Shown: in pieces, positions 15,166 to 23,047 of the stretch
How the letters are laid out: every line of letters starts with the position of its first letter
How positions within the stretch are numbered: the first letter of the stretch is position 1
Assembly (NCBI RefSeq): GCF_021173675.1
Contig: NZ_JAIHON010000012.1
Span: forward strand, 1-64,000
DNA: 64,000 nt
From: Streptomyces lincolnensis
GTDB lineage: Bacteria; Actinomycetota; Actinomycetes; Streptomycetales; Streptomycetaceae
Direction: 5' to 3'
The notes under the pieces: generated by a model
Told to the model about the DNA's origin: nothing
Databases searched by the model: none
Seen by the model: only the letters and a program-made list of their open reading frames with translations
Program-made: the position numbers and the translations under genes

Positions 15166-16025
15166 GCGCGGCCTTCCTGGTCGAGGGGGATGTCGGCACG
15201 CGCCACGCTCACCACGTGCCAGGACGGCCGGGCCGTGAGCAGCGTGCGGAGCAGGACGTCCGAGTGGGACACGGGGACGGTCACCCGGTAGGCACCCGGC
15301 ACGGTCTCCTCCGCGGCGGCGAGCGGCAGGTCGGGCAGCCGGCCGCCCGGCGGGCCCTGGACCTCCACGACGACGTGCGGGCCGGTCGGCGCGGTCACCT
15401 GTTCCGTACGGCGGTCCAGAGCCCCCTCGCGCACGGCGTACGTCGCGTCGGGCACCCCCGCCAGGCGGTCCGGGTCGTGGTCGACGAACACCACGGCGCC
15501 TCCGGCCGCGGTCCGTTCGGCGACCGCACGCTCCAGTTCGGCCCGGGCGGCGGCGTCCAGGCCGGTCCACGCCTCGTCCAGGACGAGCAGCTCGGGGTCG
15601 GCCAGCAGGGCCTGGGCCACCGCGACCTTCTGGCTGCTGCCCTTGGAGAGCTGGGACATGGGGGTGCGGGCGTAGGGGGTGGCGCCGAAGCGGTGCAGCC
15701 AGTCCTCGGCGGCCCGGGCGGCCGCCGGCCGGGACAGGCCGTGGACGGCGCCGAGGTGGGTGAGGTAGCCGACCGGGGTGAAGGGCAGGGCGGACGGGAA
15801 GCGCTCGGGGACGTAGGCCGTGCGGGGGCGGCCGGTGATACGGCCCTCGGTGGGGGCGTCGATGCCGGCGAGGAGGCGGAGGAGGGTGGACTTGCCGGTG
15901 CCGTTGGTTCCCTCCACGCGGACGAGATCGCCGGGGTTGATCGTGAGGTCGACGTTGCGTAAGACCCAGGGGCCGCGGAGGTTGTAGCGGCGGCCCACCT
16001 TGTCGAGCCGTAGAGCGCGATGCAT
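15162..16025 (-). CDS. ABC transporter ATP-binding protein
   Basis: A 287-residue ATPase with Walker A GTNGTGKST, signature LSKGSSQ (a variant of LSGGQ), Walker B LLVLDEAWTGLD and the switch His in VFVDHDPDR. A C-terminal extension of about 80 residues follows the ATPase core. It is first in a two-gene operon with its permease (4-base overlap). Its start at ATG 16025 is only 46 bases from the divergent PTH2 gene, so the two promoters must share a very short region. The Lys replacing the second signature Gly is notable. Confidence 0.88.
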   Translation of the reverse strand: MHRALRLDKVGRRYNLRGPWVLRNVDLTINPGDLVRVEGTNGTGKSTLLRLLAGIDAPTEGRITGRPRTAYVPERFPSALPFTPVGYLTHLGAVHGLSRPAAARAAEDWLHRFGATPYARTPMSQLSKGSSQKVAVAQALLADPELLVLDEAWTGLDAAARAELERAVAERTAAGGAVVFVDHDPDRLAGVPDATYAVREGALDRRTEQVTAPTGPHVVVEVQGPPGGRLPDLPLAAAEETVPGAYRVTVPVSHSDVLLRTLLTARPSWHVVSVARADIPLDQEGRA

Positions 16026-16071
16026 GAGGTCATCATGTCCTGTCGTGGCCACCCCTTTAGGGTTGGCCGGT

Positions 16072-16788
16072 GTGAGCGTTGAACCCGTATCCCCCGGTGA
16101 CAGTCCCTTTCGGTCCGAGCGCACTCCGCGCGACGAAGCCCCGCAGTTCGTGCTGCCCCTGGTCGTCCGCATCGAGCGCGACGCTCCACCTGCCCGCACC
16201 GACGCCCTGGAGACCGCGGCGCGAGCGGTTCTCGTCCTGCTGAGCGACGAGCGCTCCGCCGGCGAGGGCGAGTGGGCCCAGGTCGTGCGGGACTGGCAGG
16301 ACGCACGGATCCGGAAGGTCGTACGGCGTGCCCGCGGAGCCGAGTGGCGGCGGGCCGAGGCGCTGGACGGGATCACGGTGAGCGGGAAGACGGCTCAGGT
16401 CCGGGTGTTCCCGCCCGTGCCGCTGGACGGCTGGCCCAAGGACCTGGCCCGGCTCCAGGTGTCCGGTACCGATCTCGACGACCCGGAGCCGCCGGTGGAG
16501 GCGGACACCTCCGCGCCGGTGCTGTGGCTCAACCCGGAGCTGGAGATGTCGGCCGGCAAGGCGATGGCACAGGCCGGACACGGCGCCCAGCTGGCCTGGT
16601 GGGAGCTGTCGGAGGAGGAGCGGGCCGCCTGGCGGGACGCGGGTTTCCCGCTCGCCGTGCGCGGCGCGGACCCCGCCCACTGGAGCCAACTCACCACGAG
16701 CGGGCTGCCGTTGGTGCGGGACGCGGGGTTCACCGAGATCGCGCCCGGTTCGGCCACGGTGGTCGCGGACCATCCGGCCCTGCGATGA
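16072..16788 (+). CDS. PTH2-family peptidyl-tRNA hydrolase-like protein
   Basis: A 238-residue cytoplasmic protein. The C-terminal half carries the PTH2 fold pattern: LWLNPELEMSAGKAMAQAGHGAQLA (start of helix with conserved K-x-x-x-Q-x-x-H), then LPLVRDAGFTEIAPGSATVVA. The N-terminal 120 residues (FVLPLVVRIERD) are an actinobacterial extension of unknown role. PTH2 enzymes release peptides from peptidyl-tRNA, but activity of this branch is unproven. GTG 16072 is the likely start given the 46-base gap to the divergent ABC gene. Confidence 0.8.
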   Translation: MSVEPVSPGDSPFRSERTPRDEAPQFVLPLVVRIERDAPPARTDALETAARAVLVLLSDERSAGEGEWAQVVRDWQDARIRKVVRRARGAEWRRAEALDGITVSGKTAQVRVFPPVPLDGWPKDLARLQVSGTDLDDPEPPVEADTSAPVLWLNPELEMSAGKAMAQAGHGAQLAWWELSEEERAAWRDAGFPLAVRGADPAHWSQLTTSGLPLVRDAGFTEIAPGSATVVADHPALR

Positions 16789-17005
16789 CCCGTCGCGGCG
16801 CCCGCGTCTGAACATCCCGGCCCCCGCCCCCGTACTGAGGGGACCGGGGCGGCCCGTGAAGCGCCTCTCTTCCGGACCCGAACCTCAAATGTTGCTCTGA
16901 AGGCGGACGTCCAGGGGTTCGGGCCCCTGTGCCGGGGCCATACCCCCGTCACGCCCACGAGGGCGGCACCGCTCATCCGGAAGCAGCCGAGGAGGGGGAC
17001 GGACC

Positions 17006-18313
17006 ATGGAGCGACTGGGAACGGGCATCGGGTGGCGGCCGGAGATCGCGGACGCCGTGGAGGGCATGCCGGGGATCGACTGGGTCGAGGTCGTGGCCGA
17101 GAACGTGTGCCCCGGACATCTCCCGGAGTCCCTGCGGCGGCTGCGCGAGCGTGGGGTCACCGTGGTCCCGCACGGGGTCTCGCTCGGTCTCGGCGGTGCG
17201 GATCGGCCCGACGAGGGGCGGCTGACCGCGCTCGCCGAGCGGGCCGAGGCGCTGGGCTCGCCGCTGGTCACCGAGCACATCGCGTTCGTCCGCGCGGGCG
17301 GCCCGCTGACGGCCTCCCCCCGTCTGGAGGCGGGCCATCTGCTGCCGGTGCCGCGCACCCGGGACGCCCTCGACGTGCTGTGCGCGAACATCCGTGCCGC
17401 CCAGGACGCGCTGCCGGTGCCGCTGGCGGTGGAGAACATCGCCGCGCTCATCTCCTGGCCCGGCGAGGAGATGACCGAGGGACAGTTCCTGTACGACCTG
17501 GCCGACCGCACCGGTGTGCGGCTGCTGATCGACGTGGCCAACCTGCACACCAACCACGTCAACCGCGGCGAGGACCCGGCCGAGGCGCTCGCCGACCTGC
17601 CCCTGGAGGCCATCGCCTACGTCCATGTCGCGGGCGGTTTCGAACGCGACGGCGTCTGGCACGACAGCCACGCCCACCCGGTCCCGCGCCCCGTCCTGGA
17701 CATTCTCACCGACCTCGCCTCCCGGGTCTCGCCGCCGGGGGTACTGCTGGAGCGTGACGAGAACTTCCCCGAACCCGCCGAGCTGGAGGGGGAGTTGGGC
17801 GCGATACGGGAGGCGGTGGCGAAGGGGGGCGCGCGGGCCACGACCCCGGCCGACGCGGTACGCACCGCGTCCGCCGCCTCCCCGTCGGCCGACGACCTCA
17901 CCCGTCAGCGCCTCGCCCTGGCCCAGACCTCGCTGCTGTCCGCGCTGGTCGCCGGGACGCCCGTGCCCGAGGGGTTCGACCGGGTGCGGCTGGGTGTGCA
18001 GGCCCGGGCGCTCGCCGCGAAGCGGGCGGACGTGGTCGCGAAGGTGGCCCCCGAGCTGCCGGTCATCCTCGGCGCCTCGTATCGTCCGGCCTTCCTGGCC
18101 TACGCCCACGGCCACCCGATGACCGACGGCTACCGGCGCGATGCCCTCGCCTTCGCGGAACACGCCCTGCTCACCCACCAGTTGGACGATCCGTCGGCAC
18201 GGCGGCAACTCCGTGAGTGGTGGCTGGAGCGGTCCGGTCCCGCCCCTCGCTCCGCGCGCCCGGCTGTCCGCCTCGCTCGCGCGACGCGCCGGGTACTGCT
18301 GCGCCGCGCGTAG
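17006..18313 (+). CDS. DUF692/MNIO family protein with C-terminal extension
   Basis: A 435-residue protein. Residues 1-275 form the DUF692 TIM-barrel, now called MNIO (multinuclear non-haem iron-dependent oxidase), the family of methanobactin MbnB that modifies Cys-containing peptides. All metal-site blocks appear intact: VEVVAENV, PHGVSLGLGG, TEHIAF, AVENIAAL, DVANLHTNHVN, HVAGGF with DSHAHPV, and LLERDENFP. Residues 285-435 are an extra helical, Arg/Ala-rich domain that could take the place of the separate partner protein seen in other MNIO systems. Start ATG 17006 follows GGAGGGGG. No obvious Cys-rich precursor gene is adjacent. Confidence 0.88.
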   Translation: MERLGTGIGWRPEIADAVEGMPGIDWVEVVAENVCPGHLPESLRRLRERGVTVVPHGVSLGLGGADRPDEGRLTALAERAEALGSPLVTEHIAFVRAGGPLTASPRLEAGHLLPVPRTRDALDVLCANIRAAQDALPVPLAVENIAALISWPGEEMTEGQFLYDLADRTGVRLLIDVANLHTNHVNRGEDPAEALADLPLEAIAYVHVAGGFERDGVWHDSHAHPVPRPVLDILTDLASRVSPPGVLLERDENFPEPAELEGELGAIREAVAKGGARATTPADAVRTASAASPSADDLTRQRLALAQTSLLSALVAGTPVPEGFDRVRLGVQARALAAKRADVVAKVAPELPVILGASYRPAFLAYAHGHPMTDGYRRDALAFAEHALLTHQLDDPSARRQLREWWLERSGPAPRSARPAVRLARATRRVLLRRA

Positions 18314-18833
18314 CCTCCGGCGCGTATGCGGTCGCGTCTGCGGGCCGGTGGGGGCCGGTCGCGCCCACGCGGCGGAGCCGCATGTCGATGCGGCCCCGCG
18401 CCCCTAGGTGGCTACGGTCACCGTCCGCCCCCAGCTGCGGGGCTCTGTCTGCCTTAGCTGCGGGCAATCGTGCCGCTGGGGCGGCACGGGTGGGCGCAGG
18501 CGGCGCCCCGCAAGCGCGGGCGAGCGGCCCCACCCCTCGCCGCACCCCCGAGCAACAGGCCGATCCCACCTACGCCACCCCCGGCTCCCCCACTAGTCAG
18601 GGAACGCGCCCCCAGGTGTGCCCGGGTTAACACCCCGTCCCGACCGCACACCCGACCCACACCTTTCGCCCCCACTTGCCCCACAAGGGACCCCCTCCGC
18701 GCTCCCCCATTCGCCCCGACTCACCCCCGATACAACCATTCGCCCCCGTACGGCAGTTGGCGTGGACCCCGCAGTAACATGCCAATCCCGCACCTGAAAC
18801 CCACTAGCGTGCGGTGCCGCAACAGGAGGCACC
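18314..18833. other. 520-base intergenic region with repeat and hairpin, no gene seen
   Basis: After dispersed repeat copy A there is a perfect 7-bp hairpin with a TGGG loop (18470-18487), plausible as the terminator of the MNIO gene. A C-rich, low-complexity stretch follows (about 18520-18720). A -10-like TAGCGT (18805-18810) and AGGAGG (18824-18829) then lead into the DUF4142 gene. Short open frames here lack start sites or derive from the repeat. Confidence 0.6.
18343..18409 (+). repeat. Dispersed intergenic repeat, copy A
   Basis: Contains GCGCCCACGCGGCGG, then a short GCCGCA arm, CGATGCGGCCCCGCGCCCCTA. The same arrangement recurs at 22228-22312 and 39366-39446, and a diverged copy lies on the other strand at 27156-27222. 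It lies just after the MNIO stop codon. Confidence 0.7.
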
Positions 18834-19649
18834 ATGCGACCGCGACCCCCCGTCAAAGGCAGGGGCATCTTCACCGGCACCGGGCTCATCATCGCCGGGC
18901 TCGTGGCGACCCTGTTCGCCCTGGTCTTCCCGCTCTGGTCGTACGCCGACCGAGCCGGCACCGGTGTGGACGTGCTCAACGCCCAGACCGTGTCGACACA
19001 GTACGGCCCGCTGTCGGCCCTGGACCGGGAGTTCGTCACGAAGGTCCGGCTGGCCGGCCTGTGGGAACTGCCCGCCGGCCAGCAGGCGCAGCGGAAGGGC
19101 ACCACACCGGCCGTCCGCACGGCGGGCCAACACCTCATCGAGGGCCACCTGTTCCTGGACGAACGGGTCCGGGACGTGGCGGCCAAGCTGGGCCTGGAGC
19201 TGCCCAACGAGCCCAACGACCAGCAGAGACAGTGGCTCGACGTCCTGAACGGCGCCCAGGGCGTCGACTACGACCGGCAGTTCGCGAACATCCTGCGGCT
19301 GGCGCACGGCAAGGTGTTCTCGGTCGTCGCCGAGGTCCGGGCGAGCACCCGCAACTCCCTCGTCCGGGCCCTCGCCGACGACGCCAACACCACCGTGCTG
19401 GACCACATCAAGGTCCTGGAGGCCACCGGCTACGTCGACTTCGACGCGCTCGCCCGGGACATGGCGATCGGGGACACACCGCCGCTCACCGCCTCACCGC
19501 CCCCACCCGTCCCGCTGGCCGATCCCAGGCCGGCGGTCCCTGTGACGCCGGTGGACCCGGTGACACCGGTGAACCCGTCGCCGTCCGCGAGTTATCCGCT
19601 CCCGCCCGCCGCCGCCAGCCCGCCCCCTCAGGCACCCGAGACCTCCTGA
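18834..19649 (+). CDS. DUF4142 domain-containing exported protein
   Basis: A 271-residue protein with one N-terminal hydrophobic segment (GTGLIIAGLVATLFALVF) that could be a signal anchor. Residues 55-205 match the DUF4142 helical domain: LSALDREFVTKVRLAGLWE, a VRTAGQHLIEGH pattern, and NILRLAHGKVF. The last 65 residues are Pro-rich (TPVDPVTPVNPSPSAS), as in cell-wall-spanning linkers. Function of the family is unknown. AGGAGG precedes the ATG. It sits between the MNIO gene and a TIGR04222-type gene on the same strand. Confidence 0.85.
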   Translation: MRPRPPVKGRGIFTGTGLIIAGLVATLFALVFPLWSYADRAGTGVDVLNAQTVSTQYGPLSALDREFVTKVRLAGLWELPAGQQAQRKGTTPAVRTAGQHLIEGHLFLDERVRDVAAKLGLELPNEPNDQQRQWLDVLNGAQGVDYDRQFANILRLAHGKVFSVVAEVRASTRNSLVRALADDANTTVLDHIKVLEATGYVDFDALARDMAIGDTPPLTASPPPPVPLADPRPAVPVTPVDPVTPVNPSPSASYPLPPAAASPPPQAPETS

Positions 19650-19747
19650 GTCCCGGCACCCACCGGAACGTCACATACCGGCAACGCTCCGTCCCGGATT
19701 ATGACCAGGGCATGGCGCCGCCCGACCGGGTCGCATAGAAAAATCCC

Positions 19748-20524
19748 ATGTTATGGGTCCTTCTCCTGCTACTGGCCTGGGCGGCCGCCGGTACGGCGTG
19801 CACGCGCCTGTGCCTGGCCGCCGTACGCGCGGCGGCCGCGGAGTCCGCGACCGCGGGCCGGGCACATGCTCTGACGCTGTACGAGGCCGCGTTCCTGTCG
19901 GGCGGTCCCGCGCGGGTCGCCGACCTCACCCTGGTCTCCATGGCCCGTCAGCGACGGCTGCTGCTCGCCCACACCGGCTGGGCGACCGTCGTCGATCCGC
20001 GCGGGCGGGACGACGTGGAGCGCTCGGTGATCGGCGCCATCGGACCGGAGGGGCAGTGCCGCATCGCCCCGGTCCGGGAGGCCACCGCCGCCGCGGACGC
20101 GGTGAGCGGCATCGCCGACCGGCTGGTCGACGCGGGGCTCGCCGTCCCCGACGACGCCCGTGCCGATGTCAGCGCCGGGGTGCGCCAGGTGCGGCTGGCC
20201 GCGGTGGCCGTCGTCCTCCTCGGCGCGCTCGCACTGCTGACACCGGCCCCGCCGGACATGCCGCGCGGCTTGGTCGCGCTCTGGTTCGGGCTCCCCTTCG
20301 CCCTCACGCTCAGCTGCCTGGCCATAGCGCGCATCGAGGTCCACCCGTACGCCCGCTGGGCCTCCCCCGCCGGACAGCGGCTCCTGGGCTCCCTGGCCCG
20401 GTACTCCGCGGCGGACGACCGCACCTACCTCACCTCGGTGGCCGTGCACGGCATCCGCGCGGTCGGCGAACCGGACCTGCGCGCGGCCCTCGCCCACCGC
20501 GAGCCGCAGCACTGGCGGCTGTGA
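19748..20524 (+). CDS. TIGR04222-type membrane protein
   Basis: A 258-residue protein: an N-terminal hydrophobic segment (MLWVLLLLLAWAAAG), the domain signature LYEAAFLSGGPARVADLTLV, then two adjacent helices near residues 155-200. Proteins with this domain, as I recall, often end in a Cys/Gly-rich low-complexity tail and lie near DUF692/MNIO genes. Here the tail is missing; the protein ends in EPQHWRL. No Shine-Dalgarno is visible before ATG 19748. The MNIO gene lies 1.4 kb upstream on the same strand. Confidence 0.75.
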   Translation: MLWVLLLLLAWAAAGTACTRLCLAAVRAAAAESATAGRAHALTLYEAAFLSGGPARVADLTLVSMARQRRLLLAHTGWATVVDPRGRDDVERSVIGAIGPEGQCRIAPVREATAAADAVSGIADRLVDAGLAVPDDARADVSAGVRQVRLAAVAVVLLGALALLTPAPPDMPRGLVALWFGLPFALTLSCLAIARIEVHPYARWASPAGQRLLGSLARYSAADDRTYLTSVAVHGIRAVGEPDLRAALAHREPQHWRL

Positions 20525-20641
20525 CGCCCGCCGGGGGCGCACGGAGGCATTGAGCCCACCTCGGGCGAGGCGGTGCTTGCCTTCACCCGCGGCCGAACGA
20601 AACATCCCTTTTGTTGCTGCCGTGCACCGAAGGGATACGCG

Positions 20642-22219
20642 ATGAGAGCCCCCGCCCTCTACTCGGCCGCCGGGTCCTTGCTCCTGGCCACGCTCACCGC
20701 GGCCCCGGCACAGGGCGCCCCGGCCGTCCCGGGCGCGGCCGAACTGCACGGCACCGCCGTGGCGGCCGCCCGCGCCCGCGCCGAGGGCCTGGACTTCGGC
20801 GCCTGCCCCAAGGCGGAGGACCTGCCCGGCACCGTCCGGTGCGGCACGGTCTCCGTCCCGCTCGACTACGCGCGCCCCGACGGCAAGCAGATCCGGCTGA
20901 CCGTCAGCCGGGTGCGGGCCACCCACCGGGACCCCGGCAACAGCAAGCGCCGGGTGCCGCGGCAGGGCGCCCTCGTCTTCAACCCGGGCGGGCCCGGCGC
21001 CTCCGGCATGTTCTTCCCGCTGATCGGCGCGCTCCCCGAGTGGAAGCGGCTGGCGGCGGCCTACGACCTCGTCGGCTACGCCCCGCGCGGGGTCGGCCGT
21101 TCCGCGCCGCTGTCCTGCAAGGACCCCAAGACCTTCTTCACCGCGCCCTCGCAGGCACCGACGCACCCCTCCGAGGCGTACAAGAAGAAGCGCATCGCCC
21201 GGGCCAAGGCGTACGCACGCGGCTGTGCCGAGCGGGCGGGTGACGCGCTGCGCCACTACACCTCCCTCAACAACGCCCGCGACCTCGACGTACTGCGCGC
21301 CGCCCTGGGCGAGCAGAGGCTGACGTTCATGGGAGCGTCGTACGGCACGTATCTCGGGGCGCTGTACGCCACCCTCTTCCCCTCACACGTACGGCGGATG
21401 GTCTTCGACTCGGCGGTGAACCCGGACCCCGAGCAGATCTGGTACCGCAACAACCTCGACCAGTCGGCCGCGTTCGAGGGCCGCTGGGCGGACTTCCGGG
21501 AGTGGGTCGCGCGGCACGACGACGTGTACGGGCTGGGCGCCACCGCCGAGCAGGTGCAGCGCAGCTACGACAGGGCGGCGGCGCGGCTGGCCCGGAAGCC
21601 CGCGGGCGGGAAGGTCGGGCCGGGGCAGTTGCAGGGCGCGTTCCTGTCCGCCGGGTACTACGACGACTACTGGCCGCATCGCGCGCACGCCCTGTCGGCT
21701 TATCTGAAGGGCGACCCCGAGCCGCTGATCCAGCAGGCCGGGCCGCATCCGGAGGCGGCGGCCGAGGCGGAGAACGCCAACGCCGTCTACACGGCCGTCG
21801 AGTGCAACGACGCGCCCTGGCCCACGGAGTGGGAGGTGTGGGACCGGGACAACACGCGGCTGGCGCGGGTGGCGCCGTTCGAGACGTGGGACAACGTGTG
21901 GATGAACCTGCCCTGCGCGTATTGGCTCGCGCCGCGTCAGCAGGTGGTTGATGTGCGGGCGGGCTTCGGGGAGTTGCCGCCTGTTCTGATTCTGGCCGCC
22001 GAGCGGGATGCTGCTACGCCGTATCAGGGGGCGTTGGAGTTGCAGCGGCGGTTGGCGGGGGCGGTGTTGGTGACCGAGCGGGATGCCGGTACCCATGGGA
22101 TCGCCGGGGGGCCTAATCCGTGCGTCAACGGCCATGTCGAGGCGTATTTGCTGGAAGGGCGGCTTCCGGTGCGGCGTGAGTCCTGCGCGCCGCATCCGGA
22201 GCCGCGCCCTGCCGGGTGA
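20642..22219 (+). CDS. Secreted tripeptidyl aminopeptidase-like alpha/beta hydrolase
   Basis: A 525-residue exported peptidase of the Tap/S33 family. The signal peptide (MRAPALYSAAGSLLLATLTA) is followed by a propeptide-like region. The fold shows GTVSVPLDYARPDGK, oxyanion-hole FNPGGPGASG, the nucleophile elbow GASYGTYLG, the acidic member in AERDAATPY, and the His in GTHGIAGG near the end. Several cysteine pairs fit an extracellular enzyme. Members cleave tripeptides or single residues from peptide N-termini. ATG 20642 follows AAGGGAT. Confidence 0.92.
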   Translation: MRAPALYSAAGSLLLATLTAAPAQGAPAVPGAAELHGTAVAAARARAEGLDFGACPKAEDLPGTVRCGTVSVPLDYARPDGKQIRLTVSRVRATHRDPGNSKRRVPRQGALVFNPGGPGASGMFFPLIGALPEWKRLAAAYDLVGYAPRGVGRSAPLSCKDPKTFFTAPSQAPTHPSEAYKKKRIARAKAYARGCAERAGDALRHYTSLNNARDLDVLRAALGEQRLTFMGASYGTYLGALYATLFPSHVRRMVFDSAVNPDPEQIWYRNNLDQSAAFEGRWADFREWVARHDDVYGLGATAEQVQRSYDRAAARLARKPAGGKVGPGQLQGAFLSAGYYDDYWPHRAHALSAYLKGDPEPLIQQAGPHPEAAAEAENANAVYTAVECNDAPWPTEWEVWDRDNTRLARVAPFETWDNVWMNLPCAYWLAPRQQVVDVRAGFGELPPVLILAAERDAATPYQGALELQRRLAGAVLVTERDAGTHGIAGGPNPCVNGHVEAYLLEGRLPVRRESCAPHPEPRPAG

Positions 22220-22227
22220 GGCTGTGT

Positions 22228-22312
22228 GCCGGGTGCGCGTCCGTTGTGGCTGGTCGCGACCACGCGGCGGTAGCCGCAGATCGACACAGCCCCGCGCCCC
22301 TTAGGGGGCGCT
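22228..22312 (+). repeat. Dispersed intergenic repeat, copy B
   Basis: Reads GTTGTGGCTGGTCGCGACCA, then CGCGGCGG, a short GCCGCAGATCGACA segment and CCCCGCGCCCCTTAGGGG. It matches copies A and D closely and shares its first half with the inverted copy C. It fills the gap between the convergent peptidase and hemQ genes and touches the hemQ stop. Confidence 0.75.
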
Positions 22313-23042
22313 ACGCCAGCCCGGCGATCAAATCTGCCACCGACTTCCTGCGGCCCGTGTAGAACGGGACCTCCTCGCGGACGTGCATGCGGGCCTCGGA
22401 GGCGCGGAGGTGGCGCATGAGGTCGACGATGCGGTGGAGGTCGTTCGCCTCGAAGGCGAGGATCCACTCGTAGTCGCCGAGGGAGAAGGAGGCGACGGTG
22501 TTGGCGCGCACGTCGGGGTAGCCGCGGGCCATCTTGCCGTGGTCGGCGAGCATGCGGCGGCGGTCCTCGTCGGGGAGGAGGTACCAGTCGTAGGAGCGCA
22601 CGAAGGGGTAGACGCTGATGTAGTCGCGGGGCGTCTCGTCGGCGAGGAAGGCCGGGATGTGCGAGCGGTTGAACTCGGCGGGGCGGTGCAGCGCCATGTT
22701 CGACCAGACCGGCTCCAGGGCGCGGCCCAGCTTCGTGCGGCGGAAGAGGTTGTACGCCTCCTGGAGCTGGTCGCTGGTCTCGGCGTGCCACCAGATCATG
22801 ACGTCGGCGTCGGCGCGCAGACCGGACACGTCGTAGGTGCCGCGGATCGTCACGTCCTTGGCGGCGAGCTGGTCGAACAGCTCCTGGACCTCGTCGGCGT
22901 GGCCCGCGCGGTCCTCGGGGAGCACGTCCTTCAGCTTGAAGACGGACCAGAGGGTGTAGCGGATGACGTCGTTGAGGTCCTTGGCCAGCTTGCCCTTGTT
23001 CGGGACCCTGCCGGACTCGGTGGTGGGGGCGTTGTCGCTCAT
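22311..23042 (-). CDS. hemQ: Coproheme decarboxylase HemQ/ChdC
   Basis: Last enzyme of the coproporphyrin-dependent haem pathway of Gram-positive bacteria; it oxidatively decarboxylates coproheme to haem b in the cytoplasm. The 243-residue protein is a chlorite-dismutase-fold member: DVSGLRADADVMIWW, VWSNMALHRP, YPFVRSYDWYLL (catalytic Tyr region) and the proximal His in LADHGKMARG. The start ATG 23042 lies 5 bases after the hemG stop. hemH is not in this window. Confidence 0.94.
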   Translation of the reverse strand: MSDNAPTTESGRVPNKGKLAKDLNDVIRYTLWSVFKLKDVLPEDRAGHADEVQELFDQLAAKDVTIRGTYDVSGLRADADVMIWWHAETSDQLQEAYNLFRRTKLGRALEPVWSNMALHRPAEFNRSHIPAFLADETPRDYISVYPFVRSYDWYLLPDEDRRRMLADHGKMARGYPDVRANTVASFSLGDYEWILAFEANDLHRIVDLMRHLRASEARMHVREEVPFYTGRRKSVADLIAGLA

Positions 23043-23047
23043 GGTCC

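Noticed and set aside
18326..18454. 42-codon open frame with three Cys after the MNIO gene, considered as a peptide precursor
   Set aside because: It lies inside the dispersed repeat, has no ribosome site, and lacks a leader/core pattern.
18171..18684. Minus-strand frames in the 18314-18833 gap
   Set aside because: No start signals; composition is that of repeat and C-rich DNA.
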